Source of the DNA: an uncultured Collinsella sp.
Lineage (GTDB): Bacteria; Actinomycetota; Coriobacteriia; Coriobacteriales; Coriobacteriaceae
Direction of reading: 5' to 3'
NCBI GenBank assembly: GCA_900754525.1
Contig: CAAEDE010000054.1
Location: forward strand, 1-8,969
Length of the DNA stretch: 8,969 nt
The translations under genes were made by a program, and so were the position numbers. Of the stretch, positions 1 to 6,550 are shown piece after piece. The notes beneath the pieces are model-generated. The model saw only the letters and a program-made list of their open reading frames with translations, had not been told where the DNA came from and did not search any database. Positions within the stretch are counted from its first letter, which is position 1, and every line of letters starts with the position of its first letter.

Positions 1-1
1 G

Positions 2-1096
2 GCCGTTTCAGTTCCAGATCGTTGTTTTCGCCCGCTGAGCTGGGCCTATGCCGGAATCTCTCCCACAGAAACCACCGAAGAGCCCAATTTTGTAGTCAAC
101 TTGCTTCCTCGAAACGAGCAGACCGACAGCGGATACACGAATCCCGATAATGACTCTCGAGGCCCTTGGATTACTTCGTCTTTTGTTAACCCCGCAACTA
201 AAGAAGCAAGACCGGCTCTTGTATATGCCATCGAGGCCCCCGATGGCCGAAAAGTGGTTCACCCTACGCATGCCTGGAAGCAAAGTAAGGAAAACTGTGA
301 AAAGTTCCAAGCAGAAGGACGTTTCTGGTGGGGTCTTGACGGCAAAGCGAAGTATCCGCGATTGAAGCTGTACCTCTCTGAGGCTAGAGGTCTGACGCCG
401 ATTAACTATTGGTCCCATGAGTATGCCGGAAATACTGATATGGGTGGCAACGAGCTCAAGGACGTTCTCGGTTCAAAAGTGTTCGATTACCCCAAGCCGT
501 CTCTTTTAATTAAGCGCGTACTTGAGCACGCTTCAAGCAAGGATTCAATTATCCTCGATTCCTTTGCAGGGTCCGGGACCACGGCGCAAGCCGTTATGCA
601 GAAGAATGCTGAAGATGGCGGGCACCGTCGTTTTATCTTGGTCGAAATGAATGATTACGCCGATGGCATTACTGCAGAACGAAGCAGAAAGGTCATCGGC
701 GGCTATGGCGATGGCCCGGAAACAAGATCGGGCGTTGACTCTGGTTTCTCCTTCTATGAGCTTGGCCCCGCTCTGTTCGATGGCGACGGGATGCTCAATC
801 CTGATGTCGACACGCTGGACGTCATGAAGTATGTCTGGCATACGGAGACCAAGGAGCCGTTTATGGATTGCACCGACGAGTGTCCCTATCTGATGGGCAC
901 GGTTGGGCACACCGTCTATTACCTCTGCTACGAGCCTGGTGAGGAAGTCTGTCTCACTCCGGAGCTGCTCGGTGCCTTTACGAGGCGCGAACAGACGACC
1001 GTCGTCTATGCCGACCGCTGCCTGATCGACTCCGATACGCTCGATAGGCTCGGTATCGTATTCAAGCAGGTTCCGCGCGAGATCGTGAGGATGTAG
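2..1096 (+). CDS. mod: Type III restriction-modification DNA methyltransferase (Mod), C-terminal part
   Basis: This is the modification subunit of a type III R-M system, which methylates adenine N6 in the recognition site and gives the complex its specificity. The frame is open to the left edge, so the gene continues outside the window; 364 codons are visible. The AdoMet-binding motif FAGSG lies at visible residues 188-192 (nt 563-577), in the context LDSFAGSGTTAQAV. It is followed by a strand-helix segment (FILVEMNDYADGITAER) typical of Mod proteins. In beta-class enzymes the catalytic DPPY motif comes before this motif, so it should lie upstream of the window. The segment NLLPRNEQTDSGYTNPDND near nt 98-154 and the WWGLDGK segment are also family-typical. 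A TTG at 101 is not a credible start. The gene ends 3 nt before res, so the two are surely co-transcribed. GC content is about 50% over 61-660 and about 57% over 661-1080. The first about 30 visible codons match the family poorly. Confidence 0.93.
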   Translation, partial: AVSVPDRCFRPLSWAYAGISPTETTEEPNFVVNLLPRNEQTDSGYTNPDNDSRGPWITSSFVNPATKEARPALVYAIEAPDGRKVVHPTHAWKQSKENCEKFQAEGRFWWGLDGKAKYPRLKLYLSEARGLTPINYWSHEYAGNTDMGGNELKDVLGSKVFDYPKPSLLIKRVLEHASSKDSIILDSFAGSGTTAQAVMQKNAEDGGHRRFILVEMNDYADGITAERSRKVIGGYGDGPETRSGVDSGFSFYELGPALFDGDGMLNPDVDTLDVMKYVWHTETKEPFMDCTDECPYLMGTVGHTVYYLCYEPGEEVCLTPELLGAFTRREQTTVVYADRCLIDSDTLDRLGIVFKQVPREIVRM

Positions 1097-1099
1097 ACC

Positions 1100-3760
1100 A
1101 TGGAACTGAAGATTTACCAGCGTCGCGTTCTCGACGACCTTTCGCGATTCCTGAACTTGTACGTGGGAGGCGAGGCGCTCTACGACGCCAAGGGCACCTA
1201 TGATGCCTATTTCAAAGAGATGGGTTTCACTCCGGGTGGCCGCGGCGCAGACGGCGTGCCCAAATACCATGATGACCTGGGCACTGTCCCACGCGTCTGC
1301 ATCAAGGTGCCGACTGGTGGCGGAAAGACCTTCTTGGGCGTGAACGCCGTCAAGCGCATCTTCGACGCCTTACCGAGTGATGCGAAAACGGTTGTGTGGC
1401 TCGTGCCGCGCAACGAGATTCTCTCTCAGACGCTGAGGCAGTTCCGTGACCCGAACCACTTCACCCGAATGACGCTTAATCGTGATTTTATGGGGCGCGT
1501 CGAGGTGCTCGACAAGGAAGACGGCCTCGTCGGCCGAAACTTCTCTATCGGGACGGTCTACGACCAACTGAACTTCTTCGTCCTGTCCTTCGATTCTTTC
1601 AAGAACCGCGACGGCATGCGGGCATTTAGGGAGAACTCTTCGCTTGTGGGCCTCGCCGAGCAGCAGAAGGCGGAAGGCGTCTCGGTCAACATCGACGATG
1701 CGGACGATACGGCACTCATCTCTGTTCTTGCGGGCCTCAACCCCATTGTGATCGTGGATGAGTCCCATCACGCCCGGAGCAAGCTCTCCATCGACATGCT
1801 CAAGAACCTGAACCCGCGGTTTGTGCTCGAGTTGACCGCCACGCCTTCGAACAAATCGAACGTGATTACGCAGGCGACCGCCCGCGATCTCAAGCGCGAG
1901 GAGATGGTGAAGCTCCCCGTTATCGTCTACCGTCGCGGCGACAAGGGCAACGTGATCATGGACGCCATCTCCCTCCAGCGGAAGCTGGAGGGACAGGCGC
2001 TCGCAAACGAGAAAGTGACCGGTGACTACATCAGGCCTATCGTGCTCTTTCAGGCCGAGAGGCGCGGCGACGACGAGGCCGAGACGTTCGGTAAGCTGAA
2101 AAAGAGAATTGTTGAGAAATGCGGGGTGCCCGAGGACCAGGTTGCCATCCGCACCGGAGAGGTCAACGAACTCAAGGGCGTCAACCTGCTGAGCCGTGAT
2201 TGCCAGATCCGGTTCGTGATCACGGTCGATGCGCTGGCCGAGGGCTGGGACTGCCCGTTCGCCTATATTCTGGCTACGGTCGCCAACAAGAACTCTGCGG
2301 TGAGCGTCGAGCAGATTGTTGGTCGCGTGTTGCGCCAGCCTTATGTGAAGCGCGCAGCGGCCTCATCGCTCAACGCGTCGTATGTCCTGACTTCCTCTGC
2401 AGACTTCAACGCTACGCTCGATCAGGTCGTGAGCGGGCTCAACGGGGTCGGTTTTGCCAAGGACGATGTGGTCTCGAAGGATGCCGAAGAGGTTATAGGT
2501 GGCGTTCAAGCATCGACCGACGAGCTGCAGCAGGATGCTGCCGACGCTGAGAGAGATGATGACCCTGAGGACTACAGCGACCTCGACCTGCACGAGCCCA
2601 CGGTTGAGAGCGTGCCCGGGGATGCCGAGGGGAATGACGATATCGATGGCATGCTGAGCGATGCCGAGGAGCTGGAAGGGCGCTTTGAGCGTGATGTCGC
2701 GGCCGATAGCGGCGGATATGATATGAACGCTGGATTTGGTGGAACCATGAACACTGTTTGGGTCGCGCCGGTCTTTGTCGAGTATGCATCGACGGTGCGC
2801 ATGCCGATGTATGAAATAGACAATCCGGGCGGCAACGATCTCTTTGACCTTGGAGGCTGGACGCTGTTCGATTCCAACGTGCTCCTGGACGACTTCAAGC
2901 TGAGCCGCCTGGGCACCGATGGCATCGAGTTCAATGCTGCAAGCATCGAGGATATCCGCGCCGTCGACGTCACCGAAGACTCCGATAGATACAGGATTCT
3001 CCAAGTCGACGCCGAACATCTGAGATCGATGCGTACCCTCTTCGACGGCCTTTCGGAAGGTGAGCAGAAGAACTCCGTTGTGGCCAAGACGCTGGATGTC
3101 TTTCCCAAACAGTTTGTGAACAAGTATGGTGAGGGCCAGCTCAAAAGCTATCTGGCACGCGTGGTCGACGATTTCTCCTTCGACGAGATCGGGGCCGCTT
3201 TCGATTCGCCCCGCCTGCTCATGGAGACTGTGAGGAATAGAATTGAGGCTGCGAGCTCTAGGCATCGTCGGGAGCGCTTTGAGAAATTGCAGACCCTGGG
3301 GAAGATCAGGCTCAAGGCCGATGCCTATGAGCTCCCCGAGAAGTTCACGCTCTCAAGACCCTCGGATGCCTACCAGCATTCGCTCTACACCTCTGAGGAG
3401 GAGTGCAGCGACACGCTGGAACGCAAGATGGTCGACGGGCTCTCGAACTGCCCGAACATCAGGTGGTGGCACCGTGTGGTCGAACGTCGCCCCGACGAGT
3501 TCCACATCAATGGGTTCATCAACCACTATCCCGATTTTCTCGCTCAGACCATGGGTGGAAAGATTTTGGTCATTGAGACCAAGGGCGGACATTTGACGAA
3601 CGCCAACTCCGCCGACAAACTTGCAATGGGTAGGCAGTGGTCCGATAAGGCGGGAGACGGGTTCGAGTACTTCATGGTGTTTGACCAGAACGCTACCGCC
3701 GGGACCGGCTCGTATACCTTTGCGAAGTTCAGTAGCTCGATTTTGCCGGGACTGAGTTAG
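1100..3760 (+). CDS. res: Type III restriction enzyme helicase-endonuclease subunit (Res)
   Basis: This is the restriction subunit, an SF2 ATPase/translocase joined to a C-terminal nuclease, which cleaves DNA near unmethylated sites together with Mod. The protein has 886 aa, close to the usual size of about 900-1000. Helicase motifs are in order: Walker A PTGGGKT at 71-77, DEAD-type box DESHH at 220-224, motif III TATPS at 246-250, motif V VDALAEGWDCP at 376-386 and motif VI QIVGRVLRQP at 405-414. The nuclease signature is PDF at 811-813 followed by VIETKGG at 824-830, giving PD-(D/E)XK residues D812, E826 and K828, all intact. Residues about 455-532 form a very acidic linker (roughly 30 D/E in 78 residues) between the two halves. 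The ATG lies 3 nt after the mod stop, with AGG at 1088-1090 as a modest ribosome binding site, so translation is probably coupled to mod. No frameshift is seen; the subunit looks functional. Confidence 0.96.
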   Translation: MELKIYQRRVLDDLSRFLNLYVGGEALYDAKGTYDAYFKEMGFTPGGRGADGVPKYHDDLGTVPRVCIKVPTGGGKTFLGVNAVKRIFDALPSDAKTVVWLVPRNEILSQTLRQFRDPNHFTRMTLNRDFMGRVEVLDKEDGLVGRNFSIGTVYDQLNFFVLSFDSFKNRDGMRAFRENSSLVGLAEQQKAEGVSVNIDDADDTALISVLAGLNPIVIVDESHHARSKLSIDMLKNLNPRFVLELTATPSNKSNVITQATARDLKREEMVKLPVIVYRRGDKGNVIMDAISLQRKLEGQALANEKVTGDYIRPIVLFQAERRGDDEAETFGKLKKRIVEKCGVPEDQVAIRTGEVNELKGVNLLSRDCQIRFVITVDALAEGWDCPFAYILATVANKNSAVSVEQIVGRVLRQPYVKRAAASSLNASYVLTSSADFNATLDQVVSGLNGVGFAKDDVVSKDAEEVIGGVQASTDELQQDAADAERDDDPEDYSDLDLHEPTVESVPGDAEGNDDIDGMLSDAEELEGRFERDVAADSGGYDMNAGFGGTMNTVWVAPVFVEYASTVRMPMYEIDNPGGNDLFDLGGWTLFDSNVLLDDFKLSRLGTDGIEFNAASIEDIRAVDVTEDSDRYRILQVDAEHLRSMRTLFDGLSEGEQKNSVVAKTLDVFPKQFVNKYGEGQLKSYLARVVDDFSFDEIGAAFDSPRLLMETVRNRIEAASSRHRRERFEKLQTLGKIRLKADAYELPEKFTLSRPSDAYQHSLYTSEEECSDTLERKMVDGLSNCPNIRWWHRVVERRPDEFHINGFINHYPDFLAQTMGGKILVIETKGGHLTNANSADKLAMGRQWSDKAGDGFEYFMVFDQNATAGTGSYTFAKFSSSILPGLS

Positions 3761-3763
3761 TAT

Positions 3764-4723
3764 ATGGCTCGCAAGCTCGAATTCCGTCAGATCGATGTCT
3801 CGGTGCGGTCCGCGCTTGCGGCGGAGCTCTTTCCCAGTGAGCGGAAAGGGCTCTACTTCTACACCTTTAGCGATGGAACGGCGTATGTGGGAAAGTCCGT
3901 CGATTTGCTGCGCCGGCATGCTGAGCATCTGGACGAGTACAAGCATCGCGAGGACTTTAAGGGCGTGGCGCTGGAGCGGGCGTATTTCTTGCCGCTTGCT
4001 GCCGACACGGGCGAGAAGGAACTCGATTGTCTGGAGACCGAGGCGATTCGTCAGGCGGAGGCCGCTGGGTACCGTTTGAAGAACATCCAGAAAGTGAACC
4101 TTCCCGGAGGCACGGGGGATACCGTTTTTGTGCTTGCCGAGGGTGTGACACGACGGTTGCCCTGGAACCGTGCCGAGCGGAGCGATGAACTTGCCCCCGC
4201 GGTCCTGGGCGAGCCTACGACGGCGCAGCGCAAGCGGTATGAGCAGTTTTTGGCGCGTCCCTGGGCGGAACCATTGCTTGACCTTGCGGCCTGTTATCTT
4301 CATGAGAGCACAGCCGAGACCGCGAACACCGCCGGTATCTACTGGACGGCGAATGCGTATCCGGCTCGCAATGATAAGCCTGTGCTCTGCGTTACGTGCG
4401 GGTTGCTCGAGACGCTCGTAGTCTATGAGTGCGATGACGATGTTCGCGGCTACCTCAACTTCAAGCGGCCTGAGGATGACGGTCGGCTAACGCCGATCTT
4501 GGTTTGGAAGCGCGCGGACTATGGCTATCGTGCGGCTGAGGGCGTTGTTACGTGTGAGTTCAATGGGCTCGAAGAACTGGGCTCCTGGTTTGAGGACGAT
4601 CGTGTGCTGAACTGGAGTTATCGGCTCAACATCGAGTTGTTCAGACGTTGCAAGAATCCCATGGGCGGGAAGGGGAATCCGCTGCTCATGGGTGAGTTGA
4701 TTGAGAGGATGAAGAGGCCGTGA
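3764..4723 (+). CDS. GIY-YIG nuclease-domain protein in the type III R-M operon
   Basis: This 319-aa protein has an N-terminal GIY-YIG endonuclease domain and an unrecognised C-terminal region. The domain spans about residues 28-110: GLYFY at 29-33 stands for the GIY motif, YVGKS at 41-45 for YIG, followed by LLRRH at 48-52 carrying the expected arginine, and LETEAI at 90-95 with the likely metal-binding glutamate E91. KNI at 106-108 would match the family's late asparagine. The catalytic residues therefore look intact. Residues about 150-319 contain several cysteines and many aromatic residues but no motif that I recognise; they could bind DNA or a partner. The ATG is 3 nt after the res stop with no strong ribosome binding site, which points to translational coupling, and its own stop overlaps the next start. 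Being locked between res and the DUF4268 gene argues for a role with the R-M enzyme. The domain call is firm; the biological role is inferred. Confidence 0.85.
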   Translation: MARKLEFRQIDVSVRSALAAELFPSERKGLYFYTFSDGTAYVGKSVDLLRRHAEHLDEYKHREDFKGVALERAYFLPLAADTGEKELDCLETEAIRQAEAAGYRLKNIQKVNLPGGTGDTVFVLAEGVTRRLPWNRAERSDELAPAVLGEPTTAQRKRYEQFLARPWAEPLLDLAACYLHESTAETANTAGIYWTANAYPARNDKPVLCVTCGLLETLVVYECDDDVRGYLNFKRPEDDGRLTPILVWKRADYGYRAAEGVVTCEFNGLEELGSWFEDDRVLNWSYRLNIELFRRCKNPMGGKGNPLLMGELIERMKRP

Positions 4724-5646
4724 AACAACTCGGGACCATCACAAAAGTTGACCTTCGCGATATTTGGAAGAGCGAACCGCGCAACTTCTCAAAATGGCTT
4801 GCCAGCGATGAGGGGCTCATGCTTTTGAGCGATGCGGTCGACATGACGCTCGAATTGAAGGAGACCGAATCCTCGGTCGGTTCCTTTAGCGTCGATATCT
4901 ATGCTGTCGATACCGCTTCTGGATCAAAAGTCATCATTGAGAACCAGCTCGAAGACACCGACCATGGCCACTTGGGCAAGATCATCACCTATGCCGCCGG
5001 TAAGGATGCCCAGGCTGTGATCTGGGTCGTGAAACATGCGCGGGACGAGCACCGGCAGGCGATTGAATGGTTGAACGGCCATACCGATGACGAAGTCGCG
5101 TTCTTCTTGGTCGAGATCGAGGTCTGGCGCATAGGGGATTCCCTGCCGGCACCGGTCTTCAACGTGGTTGAGCGTCCGAACGAATGGGCTCGTGCAGAAA
5201 AGGCCAAAGATGGCTTGACGGAGTCTCAAGTGAACCGCCTGGAGTACTGGCGTGCGTTCCGCGAGGCTTCCCATGCGCATGCGGGTTTCTCCGCGAGCAT
5301 GAAGGCCCGTAAGGCCACGTCCGACCATTGGACCGATGTGATCATCGGTATTTCCGGCCTGCATCTTTGCGAGCATTTTCTTTGGCAGCGCGACCAGGTG
5401 GGGGTTGAGATCTGCATTCCCGACGACAAGGCCCTTGCTGCCAGGGTGCTCGCGCATAAGGCTGACTTCGAGACGCTTCTTAACGTCAAAGGCACCGAAT
5501 ATGGCGAGGGGAAGAAGAGCTCCGGGATCCGATTCTATAGGGATTCTTGCGGACTTAAAGACTCGGATAACTGGGCCGAGTGCATAGCCTGGCAGCTCGA
5601 TGCCACCGTCAAGCTGAGGGATAAGCTTCTATCGCTTGATCTGTAA
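4720..5646 (+). CDS. DUF4268-type protein with PD-(D/E)XK-like N-terminal domain
   Basis: This 308-aa protein belongs to a family known from defence-rich regions, recognised by the block IIENQLEDTDHGHLGKIITY (residues 72-91) and the later WLNG, VEIEVWRIGD and NVVERPNEW segments. The N-terminal half (about 40-140) resembles a PD-(D/E)XK nuclease core: an early glutamate near 45, D59 in FSVDIYA, then E74-N-Q76, with glutamine where classic enzymes have lysine. The C-terminal part (about 165-305) corresponds to the DUF4268 region, whose function is not established. GTG is chosen as start because it overlaps the upstream stop (GTGA, 4-nt overlap) and the protein begins as relatives do (MKQLG, then DLRDIWKSEP). 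GAGAGG at 4703-4708 could serve as a ribosome binding site. It is the last gene of the four-gene unit, followed within 30 nt by a strong terminator. It may be an active nuclease, an accessory DNA binder or a regulator of Res; the sequence alone does not decide. Confidence 0.85.
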   Translation: MKQLGTITKVDLRDIWKSEPRNFSKWLASDEGLMLLSDAVDMTLELKETESSVGSFSVDIYAVDTASGSKVIIENQLEDTDHGHLGKIITYAAGKDAQAVIWVVKHARDEHRQAIEWLNGHTDDEVAFFLVEIEVWRIGDSLPAPVFNVVERPNEWARAEKAKDGLTESQVNRLEYWRAFREASHAHAGFSASMKARKATSDHWTDVIIGISGLHLCEHFLWQRDQVGVEICIPDDKALAARVLAHKADFETLLNVKGTEYGEGKKSSGIRFYRDSCGLKDSDNWAECIAWQLDATVKLRDKLLSLDL

Positions 5647-5675
5647 CTACTGGTCTGTTGTTTTAAGTGCTATCT

Positions 5676-5719
5676 GGTCCTCGACCTGGACTGGTTGCTG
5701 CCCAGGTCGAGGACCTTTT
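5676..5719 (+). terminator. Rho-independent terminator closing the R-M operon
   Basis: GGTCCTCGACCTGG at 5676-5689 pairs perfectly with CCAGGTCGAGGACC at 5702-5715 (14 bp, 12-nt loop), followed by TTTT at 5716-5719. It starts 30 nt after the DUF4268 stop. The opposite strand has no T-run after the stem, so it acts mainly on + strand transcripts. Confidence 0.85.
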
Positions 5720-5743
5720 GCAGCGTGATTTAGTTTTGCAGCC

Positions 5744-6067
5744 CTAGCGCCCGCCTTCGATCACGGTGTAATCAGAATGTGTATACGTTGCAGTCTTGTA
5801 TCGCGGCTGCCAGTCTGGGCGTTTGTCCCAACCTGGCTTGACCAGGGCGCAGGACCAGTTGCAGGAGGTATGTTCTCCCATGACAACATAGGATTTCTTG
5901 GCCAATGAGAAGAGCGTATACTTTGCGCGTTGGGGGCAATAGCGCTTGCCGAGATGGTCGAAATAGGGGCTCGGTTTAACCTTGCCGATCGGTCGTTGAA
6001 CGTTCCATATCTTTGCGGATGAGGTCCTTGATGTACTGGTTGCGGTTTTCCTTGGTCTGGAAGTACG
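5744..6067 (-). pseudogene. Protein-like open frame without a usable start, possible frameshifted or degraded gene
   Basis: The - strand is open from 6067 to a TAG at 5744-5746 (107 codons). Its last 82 codons (from 5992) read like real protein: many aromatic residues, cysteines at 19, 44 and 48 of that stretch, the segments PYFDHLGKRYCPQRAKY and KPGWDKRPDWQPRYKT, and about 66% G or C in third positions by hand count. There is no ATG, GTG or TTG in frame before TTG at 5905 and ATG at 5881, and neither has a ribosome binding site. The protein-like part begins exactly where the small upstream gene ends, in another frame, so a single indel near 5980-5995 would fuse the two. It may be a frameshifted second half of that gene, a remnant, or a gene with an unusual start. 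I recognise no family. Apart from this frame I see no gene between 5720 and 5975. Confidence 0.35.
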
Positions 6068-6164
6068 CTAGGACATCGGCATCGGCTGGGAAGAACTTGA
6101 CGTTGAATGATTTGACGTTGGCCTTGCGGTACTTCTCGTTGGCTTTTGCCTGGGCCTCTGACAT
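5976..6164 (-). CDS. Small ribbon-helix-helix-like protein
   Basis: This 62-aa protein has a layout that fits a ribbon-helix-helix DNA-binding fold: a basic, helix-prone N-terminus (residues 1-16), a short strand VKSFNVKFF (17-25), then two helices around 28-38 and 40-54 (NRNQYIKDLIRKDM) with the turn between them. Such proteins usually bind DNA as dimers and often act as small repressors or antitoxin-like regulators on mobile or accessory regions. The ATG is well supported: GAGGAG at 6172-6177 lies 7 nt upstream. The promoter is not clear; the AT-rich stretch 6185-6210 is the likely place. It points away from the tRNA and toward the end of the R-M operon, and it overlaps the start-less frame downstream. 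Specific function and target are unknown, and the fold call is by eye. Confidence 0.7.
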   Translation of the reverse strand: MSEAQAKANEKYRKANVKSFNVKFFPADADVLAYFQTKENRNQYIKDLIRKDMERSTTDRQG

Positions 6165-6194
6165 GACAGCTCTCCTCTAATCGAAGCTACTTTG

Positions 6195-6200
6195 TATAAT
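6195..6200 (+). promoter_or_regulatory. Possible -10 element (TATAAT) for a + strand transcript
   Basis: An exact TATAAT sits in a very AT-rich stretch (6191-6210) inside otherwise GC-rich DNA. No good -35 box is found at 16-18 nt upstream, so this is weak. It would start transcription near 6207, just before a 16-bp hairpin. The same AT-rich block may instead, or also, hold the promoter of the small - strand gene. Confidence 0.25.
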
Positions 6201-6213
6201 TCTATTATTTGTG

Positions 6214-6258
6214 ACGGCCCCGTACCTTGGACGCAATATGTTCAAGGTACGGGGCCGT
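6214..6258. repeat. Perfect 16-bp inverted repeat (hairpin)
   Basis: ACGGCCCCGTACCTTG at 6214-6229 is the exact reverse complement of 6243-6258, with a 13-nt spacer; weaker pairs (G-T, A-T, C-G) extend it inward. Neither strand has a T-run after the stem, so it is not a typical intrinsic terminator. It could be an RNA structure, an operator or a recombination site; it lies upstream of the small - strand gene. Confidence 0.75.
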
Positions 6259-6288
6259 TAACTGATGAAGGTTACATGAAGATGGTTG

Positions 6289-6326
6289 GGGGTGAAAAAA
6301 CTTAGAAAAATATTTCACCCCTTTTT
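6289..6326 (+). terminator. Terminator-like hairpin with T-tract and repeated arm
   Basis: GGGGTGAAA at 6289-6297 pairs with TTTCACCCC at 6313-6321 (9 bp), followed by TTTTT at 6322-6326. The second arm is repeated 11 nt later (6324-6332), so GGGGTGAAAAA at 6289-6299 can pair instead with TTTTTCACCCC at 6322-6332 over 11 bp. The orientation suits a + strand transcript, converging with the tRNA terminator, but no + strand protein gene precedes it. Confidence 0.5.
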
Positions 6327-6360
6327 CACCCCTTTGCGGAGCGTCGCGGAGTCTAGAAAA

Positions 6361-6394
6361 CAAAAAAGCTCAGAAGAAATTATGCTTCTGAGCT
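6361..6394 (-). terminator. Rho-independent terminator of tRNA-Thr
   Basis: On the - strand AGCTCAGAAG (6394-6385) pairs with CTTCTGAGCT (6376-6367) over 10 bp with an 8-nt loop and is followed by TTTTTT (6367-6362). It begins 13 nt past the tRNA 3' end, as expected for a single-gene tRNA transcript. Confidence 0.87.
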
Positions 6395-6406
6395 GCACTA
6401 ATGCAA

Positions 6407-6482
6407 TGGAGCCAGCGACCGGGCTCGAACCGGTGACCCCCGCTTTACGAGAGCGGTGCTCTACCAACTGAGCTACGCTGGC
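6407..6482 (-). tRNA. tRNA-Thr (anticodon CGT)
   Basis: All arms of the cloverleaf pair. The acceptor stem is GCCAGCG with CGCTGGC, the D arm GCTC/GAGC, and the anticodon stem CCGCT/AGCGG with loop CTCGTAA (anticodon CGT, reading ACG threonine codons). The T stem is ACCGG/CCGGT with loop TTCGAGC. The discriminator base is T and CCA is encoded. Total length is 76 nt including CCA. The gene is followed by its own terminator, and its 3' end faces the defence operon, an arrangement common where islands insert at tRNA genes. Confidence 0.97.
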
Positions 6483-6521
6483 GGCCATGTGGTGACGCAA
6501 CTGAGGCGTCAACGGCTGTCT

Positions 6522-6550
6522 ATGATACGGGACATCGCACATCCGCGCAA
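6522..6550 (-). promoter_or_regulatory. Probable tRNA-Thr promoter
   Basis: On the - strand TTGCGC (6550-6545) and TATCAT (6527-6522) are separated by exactly 17 nt. The -10 matches consensus at 5 of 6 positions, the -35 only at the leading TTG. It would give a leader of about 30 nt before the tRNA. Confidence 0.45.

Larger units (their letters stand above)
6207..6326 (+). ncRNA. Candidate small RNA with two hairpins
   Basis: Between the small - strand gene and the tRNA terminator, the + strand shows a consensus -10 (6195-6200), a 16-bp perfect hairpin (6214-6258) and a terminator-like hairpin with a T-tract (6289-6326), spaced like a small RNA of about 120 nt. No open frame of note lies inside; the ATG at 6238 gives only seven codons. 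This is a structural guess with no family match, and the stretch 6165-6406 holds no protein gene. Confidence 0.25.

Noticed and set aside
101..103. TTG as the mod start
   Set aside because: The frame is open further left and the family needs a DPPY motif upstream, so this cannot be the natural start.
1..1096. Simple-sequence repeats for phase variation of mod
   Set aside because: No tandem short repeat is seen in the visible part; such tracts are often nearer the 5' end, outside the window.
2363..3265. A 300-codon - strand open frame within res
   Set aside because: It lies wholly opposite an intact Res protein and has no family-like motif; long antisense frames are expected at this GC content.
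3353..4303. A 316-codon - strand open frame spanning the res-GIY junction
   Set aside because: It runs opposite two well-supported genes and across their junction, with no recognisable domain.
5864..5908. GGAGG followed by ATG on the + strand
   Set aside because: Spacing is only 1 nt and the frame stops after 12 codons; it lies opposite the start-less - strand frame.
5647..6406. A second copy of the tRNA-Thr 3' end marking an attachment site
   Set aside because: Reading both strands by eye I found no repeat of the tRNA 3' segment; any partner copy would be outside the window.
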